From positions 61,417,524-61,481,523 of the forward strand of contig CM070722.1 of the NCBI GenBank assembly GCA_036346275.1: a stretch of 64,000 nucleotides of DNA. Reading direction: 5' to 3'. The notes beneath the pieces are model-generated. The model had not been told where the DNA came from. It did not search any database and was given only the letters and a program-made list of their open reading frames with translations. Of this stretch, positions 45,960-58,500 are shown piece after piece. The number at the start of each line of letters is the position of its first letter. Within the stretch, counting starts at the first letter, position 1. Position numbers and translations under genes: made by a program. This DNA is from Otatea glauca (lineage: Eukaryota > Streptophyta > Magnoliopsida > Poales > Poaceae).

Positions 45960-48900
45960 TGTAAGATCGAGGATGCCGACTAGAGGGGGGGAATAGGTGG
46001 TTTTAAAAATTCTTCTCACTAAATACACGCTCTATTGATCTCTATATCAAAACCTAAACAATAATCAATGCGAAAGCGATAAACTAAGGTTTTGACAAAT
46101 AAGAGCCTAAATCAACTAGGCTTACTAAGTGCACTAGCTAATTATGTCTCTACTCAAGAATATACAGTCCTAAAGACAATCAAGCAATTTAATTCTAGGA
46201 ATGTAAATTGCAACAATGTAAATAGAGAATTGCAAGCAAACATAAAGTGACACACCGATGTTTTACCATGGTGTTCGGAGACTTGCCGGTCTCCCCTAAT
46301 CCACATTGAGGCAAGCCCAAACCACTTTGGACCGGCTCCACGAATTGAGCACCCGCCTCGATTCCACTAGTGGTAACTCTTTCCCCCTCCGGGTAGGCGA
46401 GCTCCGACCTTCACAACTTTGCCGGGCCTTCTCACAATCTCCTTGAGAAGGTCATCGTGCACGACGTCTCCACACGCCGTCTAGGTGTCGGCAAACACCA
46501 AGAGTAACAAGTCAAGCCCTCTAGCTTTAACCTCACCAAGTGCAACACATGCACAAGGATGCTCAATCCTTCTCTAGATACAACACATGCAACTAAAGGC
46601 TTCTCTCATTGCTCACAAAGTGCAACACACGCACAATGTAGAGGAGAGGCTCACACTAGCTCAAGAGAAAGCAAATCAACACTAAGGAGATTCTACACAA
46701 GAAACTCTAAATCAAATTCATCTCAAATCACTTAAATATGGCTCTATGAGCTCTTGGGGTTTTGCTCTTACAAGAATACCTCAAATGGGTGCTTGAGCAA
46801 CTCCAAAACCATCCTAGCTCGGTCCCTTTTATAGCCCCTCAAGAAAACTAGCCGTTGGAGGGTAAAATAGGATAAAACACAGCAAACCCGGTGCTACCGC
46901 CCTACTAGAGCCGGTAGCACCGACCTCTAGGCCAACGGTCACTTTCGTGCATTAAAAACACTAAAAACTAGCCGTTGCTACAGTACCCCGGTGCTACCGC
47001 CCATCTAGGACCGGTAGCACCGGCCATTTCATCGAAAAAACACTTCTCTGAAGTTTTTACACCGCCTCTGGGCCGGTAGCACCGCTCGGGCGGTGCTATC
47101 GCCCATGTAGGGGCGGTGCTACCTCGGTTCCAACCACTAAAACGCTTATAACTTTTTACTCCGAACTCCGATTTAGGTGATTTTTGATTCTATACGAAGC
47201 TTATCACTAGGGCTACAATCTTCACCTATTTTCAAGATTTAAGCAACCATAAATATTTTTAAATATCACAAAAATAAAGACTCTAATGTAGTCATTCAAG
47301 TCTAAAATCTGATTTCTCGAAATTCCTCACATAGACTTGATCAAGAGCGTGACTACAAGCTAGAGAGAGTCAATAAGATCAAATATTATGTCATTTGGTG
47401 ATCAACTCATGATCAAAACAATTTGCAAAACATATTTGCAAATAAACCGAGAACCCATGAGATCAATCCTCTAGCCATGTAAGGATCAACACATGATCCC
47501 GACACTTTGCAAAACACATTTGCAAATGCCAACACATGCTTTAGGATCAAAACCATAACCTCTAGATTATTTGCAAAACACATTTGCAAATAGAAAAATC
47601 ATAAACTTTACTTAGCCTTGTGATGATCAACACATGATCAAATCACAAGCTAAAACGCCGATGCATGAGCTCTCACATTTTGCAACACATGCAAAACTTA
47701 GCTCTATGCAAAAACCACATAGACCAAATTACATGAGCTATCTCCCTTTTTGCAGCACATGCAAATCCATAGCTCTATGCAAAAACCAAATCAAGATTCA
47801 ATAAGAAGCAAGCATGAGCTCCCTTATTTGCAACACATGCAAATACTTAGCTCATGCAAGAACCAACCAATAGAGTGAGCTAGAGTGAACCGGATTGGGT
47901 TCATCAACACATGATGAAGCTCAAGCTAAAATACTTAACCCCTCTTAATAATACAACACCTAACTAGCAACCCGGTCTCCCATCCGAACACCGAGACCGG
48001 TAAAAGACTAGGAACACATCCTTAGCCCTAGCAAGTTATACCTTTGCCTCTAGCACATCCACGTGGAGTTTTTATGATTTCCATCATCTTCTCTCCAAGT
48101 CGGGATCTTCGTCTTGTTCATCAACACATGATGAAGTCCCCTTGTCTTAGCTTCGGGATCCTCTCTTGATGCTTATCAATACATGATGACGTCCTTTTCC
48201 CGTTCATCTATCTCAACCTTGCACTTAACCTATTTCAAACTCATTGAAAGTGTTAGTTCAAAACACATGGTTGTCTCAATCATCATTGCACTCCATTAAC
48301 ACATAATGGATGCTCCTAAGATCCTTTGATCTTTTCCTTTGATGATTGACCACAACCCAAAGACAAATGATTGAAAGATTAATTGTATCTTGAGTATATT
48401 AATGCAACTAATGTTTCATATACTCAAGAACTTTCGATTGCCCTAGGATCAACAAAGTGAACCATCAACACATGACTAGTTCTTTGTTGATTGAATGGCA
48501 ACCGAACACAATTTAAATTGTATTTAAATTGTCATGAGTATATATATTAACTACAGAAGTTTCATATATTCAATTTGATGGAATCTAAAAGTAATGATCC
48601 AATTTATATGGAGTGGTGGAAAGGGATCAATACTCTTAAGACCATTAATTACAAAATAAACTCTGTTAGATGTGTTCATACAAATAAATGAACTTGAATC
48701 AATATGTACATATTCAATTTTTGATTGCTTTTGAGTTTATCCTATATTGCCATGAGTACACTACAACTACACAAGTTAAATATATTCAAGGAATTGTTTC
48801 AAAATAATGATCCTTGATATAGAAAGATGAATTAGATCAATACTATTGAAACATCAAGGTAAAGCATGAACTCCCCCTAAATATGTGCATTCATGTATAT

Positions 48901-49357
48901 AGAGAGTCGGAAACAAAATGCACATCTTAATGTTAAAACAATGATGAAGTTCACCTTTTATCTTGAATCCAAGAAATATATCTAGAAATAATAAAGTTGT
49001 ATTGGATACATATCTTTTGGATTTCCATTTTTCTTTTTCACGAGACTATTCAAAAATATACTCAATAAACATGTTAGTCTCACATTTAGATTTATCAATA
49101 AAATCATAACATATTTGACATCAAAGAATGCAACAAAATATAATAATATGAACTCGAATACATACCTTTGATATTTTCATCTTTTTCATCCAAAAGAGAC
49201 TAATAAGAGTTAAGCTCAACAAAAGAGTTAGTCTCATAAAAGATTTGTCATTAATTAACAACTGAGACTAGTCAATATTATGATTATCAAAAGAGTTAGT
49301 CTCAATATTAGATTTGTCATTAACACCAAAACCAACTTAACAGAGTATGAACTTTCG
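45960..49357 (-). mobile_element. Solo LTR, 3398 bp
   Basis: Flanked by GAGTG (45955-45959 and 49358-49362). On the minus strand it starts CGAAAGTTCATAC, where the related copy at 13794 has TGAAATTTCAAG, and ends CGATCTTACA; the first base has apparently mutated from T. It contains a TATA box (46825-46836) with inverted-repeat clusters just upstream, and shares its end sequence with the gag-only element's LTR. No internal retrotransposon region is present. Confidence 0.85.
46825..46836 (-). promoter_or_regulatory. TATA box of the solo LTR
   Basis: GCTATAAAAGGG on the minus strand. The word CAACGGCTAGTTTTC lies just upstream, as in the gag-only element's LTR, followed by CCGGTGCTACCG-type inverted repeats at 46887-47123. 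Confidence 0.6.
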
Positions 49358-49362
49358 GAGTG

Positions 49363-51512
49363 GAAGCCTTTTCTTTTGTCATTTGTACGACATGTAGCTA
49401 GCTTATTTACCATCAAATAGCTGGCATCTAGGTTACCATATTTATATTCTGTTGTTGTTGTGTTTCCTTAGGCCATTTAATTCATCAAGATTATGCTAAC
49501 GCACCATACTGATTATGCAATATTTCCCTTTAGTTCTTGAATCCGTGTTATTTAGCTGGTTTGGGTGCATGTCCTCTTTGATATGTGAAGTTTGCTATAA
49601 TGGCCTGGACATTTGTTTTTTGTTTCAAAAATTGTTTCCGTCTATTCATCTTTGATACAAAATTAATGTTGATCCGATTATGTCAATATGCTTTTGCTAT
49701 GTCAAAATCTACTCCGCGCAACGTAGCGTGTAACTCTACCTAGTTCAATTCAAATATCTCTAAATCAGAGCAACAGGGGCCTCACCTTGATTTGGATCTG
49801 GATTCTGCTGTTGTTGATTCTCCTGTTGCTGCCTCTACTGGTTTCGACGTTTACGACGTTATTGATTAGATCTAGGAACCCCCTGTATCTGCTGCGGATG
49901 CGAATTCTGGCTTTGTGGCTTGTGCAAGTGGTTGATAAGGAGCTTGTGTGATTCTAATATGGGGGGAATGCGGACCACGATTGTACCACTGAGGTGGTCT
50001 CTAGCCATAGCCACCACCTCCATAGCCTTCGTAATCTCCTCCGTAACCACCTTCCTGGTTCCTGCCAAATCCTCTACCCTAGTTTCCTTCCGCCATGGAT
50101 GAATTCTTCACAACTTGATCGAAAGTAGCTCTGCTTCCTCCTTTTCCCCAAAACTTTGTGGCAAAACTAGTCCTCTCCGGCTCTGGCAAAACAGATCATT
50201 TTTCTAGCCACGCAATTATCCACCCTGACCATGTGGCTCACCGCTTACGCTGCCTTGTCAACACCAAGTACAAACATGATATGATCACACCCAATATTCT
50301 AAATATTTTATTCCATTGTACTCGTATGACATGCAATTGTCGTATTCCTACATTTTTCAGCAAGAAATAAACACTCCCTAACACATTAAACTAGTTCAAA
50401 TAGTTGATTTTTTAAAATGGATGAATAGTTTATTTCTTTATCTTTGCTATTATAAAAGAAGGTAATAGTGGTGGTTCATATGATGTCCCACCACCTTCTC
50501 TCACAAGGCATCAGCAACAGGTGCCGACATGTAGGTCCGGTTCATAGGTCTACATGATTTGAAGCAATTGGAGAGAACTTGGAGCAAAAATTACTAACCT
50601 CCTAACATACTGTGCATGGAACGTGAGGCAAAACTTACTACATTCTTAATGAGTTGGATTATATTAGTTGTATAGAATAATATATCAATAGTTTATTAAA
50701 TTTTACATACACGTTGTTAATCGAAGAACAACATGGAAGATAAAAATAGCAAAGTCTCGATTCAAGTGGCGTTTGTTGTTTAAGAATTTAGAGTTACATT
50801 GTACCGGGAAAAAATCAAATATCTATATGTACCATTATGTGAGTCTAACTTTTTCCTCAAACAAAGAAGCTACTATATTTCCAAGAAAATTCTTGTGAAA
50901 CAGACCCACATCATGAAACATATTGTTTAAAAATTACTTCACATCACATCTCCAAGTCTGAACTTACTATCTTATTATATAAAACATGCGATGGGAAAAG
51001 TTTATCAATGTATCATTATTAGTGAGATTTAGGATACTATTGCAAAGCCCATAGCACTCTCCAACGTTGACCAGAAAGTGATGGTGGATATTTTCATTGA
51101 TTTGGTGGTTCATTCACCCTCTTGTCCCCTCTTCGGCATCTCAAAAAGCTAACAAAAAAAACATCTCTCATTAAACAAATTAGTTTATTTTTATTCTTAT
51201 ACCAACAACAGTATCACTCTTCTTAACAATTTGACCGAGCGTGACGTTGAAGTCAAGGCATGTACTGTAGTGCAGGAGTAATGCTGCAAAAAAAGCAGAT
51301 CTCAGCTAAGAAAGGTGGTAGAGCAGAGGATACGGAGTAAAATATGGATATCGAGCTTGTTTTTTACAGCGAAAGAATATTTGATTTCTTCGGAACCGGT
51401 AACTTTCAATGGTTAATAAAATACCCGAGTTTACTCGTGCCGGCCGGCGGCGCCTCGCTGGATCCAAACGTCAAAACAGATGGTGCGTGCGTACTTTCCC
51501 CGTCAGGTCGCA
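49363..51512. other. Spacer with a gag-like remnant
   Basis: At about 49860-50110 the minus strand reads a Gly/Tyr/Gln-rich stretch (EGGYGGDYEGYGGGG, then a Gln/Asn-rich part), like low-complexity segments of retrotransposon gag proteins; it is too short to classify. The rest is AT-rich without features. From about 51410 GC rises toward the zinc-finger gene promoter. Confidence 0.4.
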
Positions 51513-51521
51513 CCGAAAGGA

Positions 51522-52174
51522 AGTTTTTTCCTTTAATATTTTTTTAATATTTTTTTCAAAACTAGGCGTCGGGGCAAAAAAATTACAAAATTGGGCGCCG
51601 GTCGCCCGTATACAGGCGATTAGTACTACTTTAAACGCGCGATTTTTCCTCTGTCTGCGGTTAATTTCTAAAAAAAATCATAACTTTTTCATATGATGTC
51701 GGATGGAGATAAACTTTATATGAAAATTGTAGCTCTCGACGGGATCTACAACTTTTGTATACAAACTTTTTCAATTTGAGTCCATTTAGATAGCCAAAAA
51801 CGGGATAGAATGTTCAGATCTAAAAATAGATCCGTTTTTAGATCTGAACATTCTATCCCGTTTTTGGCTATCTAAATGAACTCAAATTGAAAAAGTTTGT
51901 ATACAAAAGTTGTAGATCCCGTCGAGAGCTACAATTTTCATATAAAGTTTATCTCCATCCGATATCATATGAAAAAGTTATAATTTTTTTTAGAAATTAA
52001 CAACGATGCAGTAAAAATGCGCGTTTAAGCGATTAATCGCCAGATGTGCGCGATCGCCTATATATATACTGGCGATCGCGTATATACGGCGATCGGCGCC
52101 ATTTTGTAATTTTTTTGCCCCGACGTCTAGTTTTGAAAAAAAGATTAAAAAAAAGATTAAAGAAAAAAAAATTC
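51522..52174. mobile_element. Long-hairpin foldback element upstream of the zinc-finger gene, 653 bp
   Basis: Flanked by the 9-bp direct repeat CCGAAAGGA (51513-51521 and 52175-52183), typical of Mutator-like elements. The core arms (about 51661-51826 and 51835-51997) are nearly perfect inverted copies separated by only about 8 bases. The outer arms (AAAACTAGGCGTCGGGGC and its inverse) are also paired. It is related to 15487-16149: the inner arm shares AACTTTTTCATATGAT and TATGAAAATTGTAGCTCTCG. It inserted about 350 bp upstream of the predicted start codon, so it lies in or near the promoter. No coding capacity. Confidence 0.88.
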
Positions 52175-52525
52175 CCGAAAGGAACGGTCCTACTTCTCGC
52201 GTAAAAATTGCAGCCAAAGCGGTGGGAATTGGAAATCCAATCCACCACACAAGGCACCGCACCGGTGCAAGCGATCCACAGCCGAAGCCCCCCAGATTTC
52301 AGCGCCACGCGGGGCCGCAGCCGCCCGATCGAGCTGCCGTTGCCGGGCCGGCTGGGCAAAGCAAGGAAAGCAGCTGGCCCCACCCCACGATTCCCACGCT
52401 ACGCCTCTGCAACCCTAGAGCACCGGCCGCCCCCCGCCTCGCATATCGCTATTTCCCAAGCGCGAATCCCCAACCCACCCTTATCGTCTCCTCGGCAATT
52501 CGTACGCGTCTCGTGCACCGGCGCC

Positions 52526-55500
52526 ATGGATCCGCCTCCCCCCTTCGAACACCCCCACCACCGCCGCAGCCACCACTACCCCGACCAACACCATTACTAC
52601 GCTGGGGGAAGCGGCAGCCGCGGGGAAGCTGCCCCCGTGCGCTTCAGGTACGAGTACGACTCATATGAGCCCCTCCCCGCCCCTTTCCACCACCTCCCCT
52701 CCGACCACCACCACCACCACCACCACACACGCGTCCACCACCACCAGCCGCCCCCGCCCCCTCCTCCCCTGCCGCCGCAGCAACGCCACGACGCCCCCCA
52801 CTACGCCGTACCTCTCCGCGCGCTTCCCGATGCCTACTCGCCGCCATACCAAAACCCCGCACACCACCACCACCACCACAATCACCAGCGCCACGTCGAC
52901 GACAACTTCCGCCCCGTCGATGAGATCCGCCGCGTCGCCAGTCGCCACCATCCACAGCAGCAGCAGCAGCTCCCGTGGGAGGAGGCTGAGGACGAGAGGC
53001 GCTGCTACGCGGCCGCCCATCATCTTCGGTTGTCACCGTCCGGCTCGTGGAAGAGGCAACACTGCGCCATGCACGACTGCGGCGACCTCGAGAGCACCTC
53101 CAGCTCCGGCCCGCCTCCACGCCGCCCAAGGCAGCAGCCTCACCCCAACTACGCTCCGGATGACAGTTTTGTAGATAGGACCACCACCCATCCGAGTTAC
53201 ATCAGCCACGAAAGCTTCTCGATGCACAGCGACAGCAAGGGTTACAGGAAGACTCAGATGCCTTCGCAGATGACACTGCCTGGATCGCCACACGCCACGG
53301 GTGCTGGGTATCCAAGGCGCATTACACAGAAGAGTGCCCCTACCAGAGTGTCTGTGTGGCAGCGGATAGAGGAGAACCCTGCAGTATATGCGCCGTCTTC
53401 TCCACGGCAGCTGCCAAAGGAGGTGCACATTTCGCCATGCAAGTCGAACAATGCTGGGTCTGCTTCAAAGGAATTGGCCAGTGTGATTTCTGTAGATTGT
53501 AAGGGGAAGAGTGCTGGTGGTAATGATGTTGATAGTAATACAGGAATGAAAAAGAATGCTGGCAAGAAGAATGAAAAGTTGTTGGCTTCTATTCTTGTGA
53601 AGCCTCCACCAGAGTCCAAGGAAAAAGAAGGGTCTGTTAAGAAGGTTACCATGAAGCCAGATAAGGTTCAGAAGAATGTGGTGGGTTCCACTAGTAAAAG
53701 TGTGGGCTCGACTGCTTGTCCTGTTGCTGGTACGAAGAAAGTGAAGAAGATAGTTATCAAGAAGATTGTTAGGAAGATTGGCAACAAAGATAAACAAATT
53801 AGTAGTTCAATTGTCTCAGAAAAGAGGGATAAAATTGATGGTAATGCAAATTCTTGTGAGAAAGAAGAGGGTGAGATCACAACATCATCTTTTGAAAAGG
53901 ATGTTGTCTCTGCACACAATTTGGTTAGCACTAGTGATACAACTGGAGCTGGTAATAGTATGGACGTCCAGAAGGAACAAAATAATGACTTGACAAATCC
54001 AAGTAAAAGGAATGCTGATTCAGTCATCGAATCTACCAAAATTCTATATCCAACAAGTATTAGTGGGAGTGAACATTCTGGAAAGGAAGAGGATAGAAGC
54101 TCCATAGTTCCAGGTGATAATAATGCTCCTTCAGCTATTGAATCTACCAAAATGTTTGATACAAGTGGCAGTGAGCATCCTGGGAAAGAAGAGGATAGGA
54201 TATATGTGAATTCAGTTGTTAGGAATGCTACTTTTGTGTCTGAGAATGACAATTCTCAGAAGCAGGAGGGTAAAATCCTGGCTCTTTCAGGTGAAATAAA
54301 TGTTGCAATTGCAAGTAGTTCTGTGAGAATTTCTGATGCATGTGAAGATTCCAGCATGGAAGAGAGCAAAGTTGCTAAGGATGCGTGTGAAAATAATACT
54401 ATTTACGTCGATAGAGTTAAGGTAAATCATGATACGACAGAGGTTAGTGGAAGTGACGATGCGAGGAGGGTAGACAGTAAAATCCTAGTGGGCACAAATG
54501 AAGAGGGTGTTCTTGTGAACAATTTCATTGGGGGTCCTAGTACAACAGAAGTTAGCGTGAGTGTGAGAGAGGGTGCTCAGAAAAAAGATGGTATAATTCC
54601 GATTGGTTCAGGTGACAAGAGCATTGCTTCTTTAGGTGACTCTGTGGGAACTCCTAGGACAACAGAAGTTGGTGTGAGTCAGGATGCCCGGGAGGAAGAA
54701 GGTAACATGCTAACCCATCCAAGTGAAAAGGATTTTGTGTCTGTTAGCTCTTGGGGAACTCTTAATACTGTGGAAGCCAGTGCCAATGAGGATATCCAGG
54801 AGAAAGAGGGCAGAATGCCGGAATCAAGTGAAGCTAATACTTCCGTGACACACCATGAGAAGGCTTCTAATACAATGGAACTTATTGTTCATGAGGATAC
54901 CCAGAAGAAACAGAACCAAATGCCCATAGAATCATGTGAAACTAACAGCTTTGTTATGATGAGTATGTTTGTTGGGAGGCAAGTGGTCAAGAGCCTGGTG
55001 GGACCAAATGAAAGACATGCTGTTACTAAAGATAATTCTGCAAATACTCTAGAACTTGATGATGCTGGTGGAACTGAGGATAACCACATGGAAGATCTTC
55101 TCAATGACAGATGTGCTTTAAATGAAAAAGTTGCGCCCCTGGAGGTTGAGGATACATATATCTCTAATCTGCCATCTTCCAGAAATGTAGATAGAACAAA
55201 TGCACCGCCAGTAGATGATGGTCCTATGGATGATTCAACCAGTGATATTATTTTGAATAATGGTGTAGGAAGGAACCCTACATCTCATGTGGCAGAACTG
55301 ATGCATCTTCATATAGCCTATCAGTCTCCTGAGAATGATTTTACCTTGGTACCTTCCCCGGAATCTTCGTATGTATCTGGTAATAGTGAGCAGTCTGTTC
55401 CTACAGCTTTGACACTTGGCAGTAATATCTATTTCAGTAGTGCAGAAAGCCAGGGACAGCCTGAGGAAAATCATGAGCTGGTGGAAGGACAAGAAGGATC

Positions 55501-58500
55501 AGATGTTGCCAAGGTGACAGAATTTGATAGTCTTGGCAAGAGAAAATGTGTAGCTGTTGATAACTTAATCAGTGCAGGTGTTCATAATTGGCTGACTTTA
55601 CCGCCAGCAGTCAACAATATTGCAATGTCTGGGCAACTTTTGAATGATGATGCTACTGTTAGGAAGGATAAGCTAGGTTTGGACCAGATTGTGGATGATG
55701 GTACTTTTATTAGTCAGGATCATGATGTTACACAAGATATGGACCAGCATGGAAGTGTTCATGCTTTCTTTAGTCAGGATCACAGTGTTAGGCTATGTGG
55801 TAGTGATATGCCTCAATCAGATTTGTTGGCACCCAAAGAGAACAATGGGGATGTTGAGAATCAGAGTGGGACTGTTCTCTTAGGTTTGCACTCTATTAGT
55901 TCAATAAATGTTTTAGATCGATATAATTATCAAATGGTGGATAACCCAAATGAACCCGTTCTCTCAGCTTTAGAATCTAATGATGTTACGGATGCAGAGC
56001 TAGTTTCTTCTGAGGTATCTGTTGATCCAGATCACACCTCTTACAGTAAAACCGAGGATCCTGGGGTTGAGTCAAGCACAAAGCAGGATTTTTTATCTTC
56101 TTGGATCAAAGCCATTGTGTCAGAAGCTAAAAAGGAGCATCAACCATGCAAATCTAGTCTACCTTCTATTAGCTCGCCAGACAAGTTATTATCACATAAG
56201 GAGAATAGCAGTAGAGCAGTATTGGACTCAGTAGTAAAATCTCCTCAGATGAATTTTACAAGCTCCATGCTCCCCAAGGTAACCCCTAAACAGGTGAATT
56301 TGCCCAGTTCATCCCGAGAGCCCCCTCGCCTAAGTCAGAATGCAAGGCACAGGACATGGCATCGTGGCAACATGGCATCTTCTACTTCATCTTTACATGC
56401 TTCACATCCTTCCGGATTACCCCCTAAACTACCACTGAAGAAGAATGGTAAAATTCAAAACTCTTATATACGCAAGGGTAATGCCCTCATTAGAAATCCA
56501 GCCACTGGAAATCATCCTCATTCTTCTTCTAGTCTGGATACTAAAAATAAGTTGAAGAAACCTGTGACGAGGAGAAGCATGAACTTTGTCAGGAAAGTTG
56601 ATTCAAATGATTTTGTAACACATTCCAACATTTCTGTTCAAAGACCCAAAACTCCTCCTTTACCACTTCACACCAAATCCATTGGTTGCACCACGGACCT
56701 TCCGGAGCAGTTGTCTCAAACTTTGCAGAAGCAGCGTATTCCTGAAACCGAAAATGAAGATTCTATTGGGCAGCTAAACATAGGTGCTGATAACCCAAGC
56801 ATCAAAAGTGCACAAAAATCTGAACCCTCGGATGCTAGTAAAGTGGTTTACGTTAGGCCCAAGTCAAATACACTGGTTGCTGCACAGAGGCAGCACCCTG
56901 CTGACTCGATTAACAGTTCCATGGATAAGGTTCTATTACTGCAGCCACCCACAACATCTGATTTATATTTCAAGAAAAGGAAAAACCAGATTATTTTGAG
57001 TTCCCCACCTTCTGATGGTCAGGATACAAAAGATATGACACCCACCGAGAGTTTAAATTCAGGTGAGAATAAAGGTCTAATGATTGCATCCTCGAAGAAT
57101 AGTATCACTGGGGTAAAGGACAGACCACATAAAGGTAATCTATTTTACAAATTATTTGTTCCTTCTGATGTTTTTCCTCTAAATATTGTCATTTAATTAT
57201 CAGCCCAATATTTCCTAGTGCACTGGAATTTTGTTTAGAACACTATCTAGTAATGGATTATGCCCCTCAAGCTTTTGTGCTTGTGTGTGTGTGTGAAGTT
57301 CAACGAACCTGAACATTATCAGCATAGGGAACTTTAACTAAATCGAAGATTGAGAATCATGACTAAATCCCAGTTTATTCACCAAGCTAGGAAATTCTGG
57401 TTATAAGGGGCCTTTCCTTTGATATCCCACCCTTCACCTCCTGAAGCTCTAGACATGAGCACTATTCTCCATAAGCTTCTTAAATTATTACCTTGAATTC
57501 TGGTTTTGGATTTCATCATTCCTTTTGTTTATTTTTATTTAGCTCATTTCTTTGATTCTTTCTAAACTATTTTGTTGTATTCTTTGCTTTTGCATCTTCA
57601 CCTGTGCCTTTTGAAGGCATACAACACTAGTAGTACACTACAACTTGATATTGGAATAATAAAGCAATGCTAATTCCTTAAACTATCATTGGCATAAACT
57701 TCTTCTAAATGCAGCTCTTCAGACAACAAATAATGTGGGAAGTTTCTCTCCCGTGTGGACACTCAGTGGGAAACAACCACAGAGGAAAGGGTTTGTGGGA
57801 ACTAGTCATATGAAGGCCTTCCCACGAATACTTCCATGGAAAAGAAAAATATACTACAAGGATTTTAGAAGCAGTCATACTTCATTGTTGAATAGAAGCT
57901 CCTTACGAATAGTCAGGTAACTGTTAGCAGACTGGTCCGAACTTTTTCCCTTTGATTTGTTTATAGCAAATCATGATCCTCTATCATTTGGCAGAAAATT
58001 ATTGCAAACAAGGAAGAGAGAGATGATTTATACTGCCTCAACTGATGGATTCTCTCTTCGGAAATCTGGCGTGTTAAGTGTTGGTGGATCAAGTTTGAAA
58101 TGGTCAAGATCCCTTGAGAAACATTCTCAAAAGGTCAACGAGGTAACCGACTTCAATGAAACCCGCGAGAAATCTTTTAGAAAGGATTTCTTGCATGTTA
58201 CTGGTGGAACTCTTGTTGTCTCCAGATGTTTCTAACTAAGTTTGGCTAATCTCGAATGGAAATGCTGATTCTTGATGGTTGTCTGTATTGTGCTGAGTAT
58301 ACTTGACTAGATTGTCAGCACAATCATTAGAGCAGTTATGCAAGCAACCTGAATATGCAGTTTCACTTGTTAAATCTTAAGCTTATTTAGACAGATTTTA
58401 AGAATCAATGTCCTTGTGTTATCCCTACATTTTTAAATAATGATCACATTATTCTGTGTAGTGCTTCTATGGTGCATTAATTTTGCATGATCAAACAAAA

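Noticed and set aside
52208..52525. N-terminal extension of the zinc-finger protein from the ATG at 52208
   Set aside because: It begins only 25 bp after the foldback element's target duplication and reads as low-complexity leader. The ATG at 52526 in GCGCCATGG context fits the family start better, although the extension cannot be excluded without transcript data.
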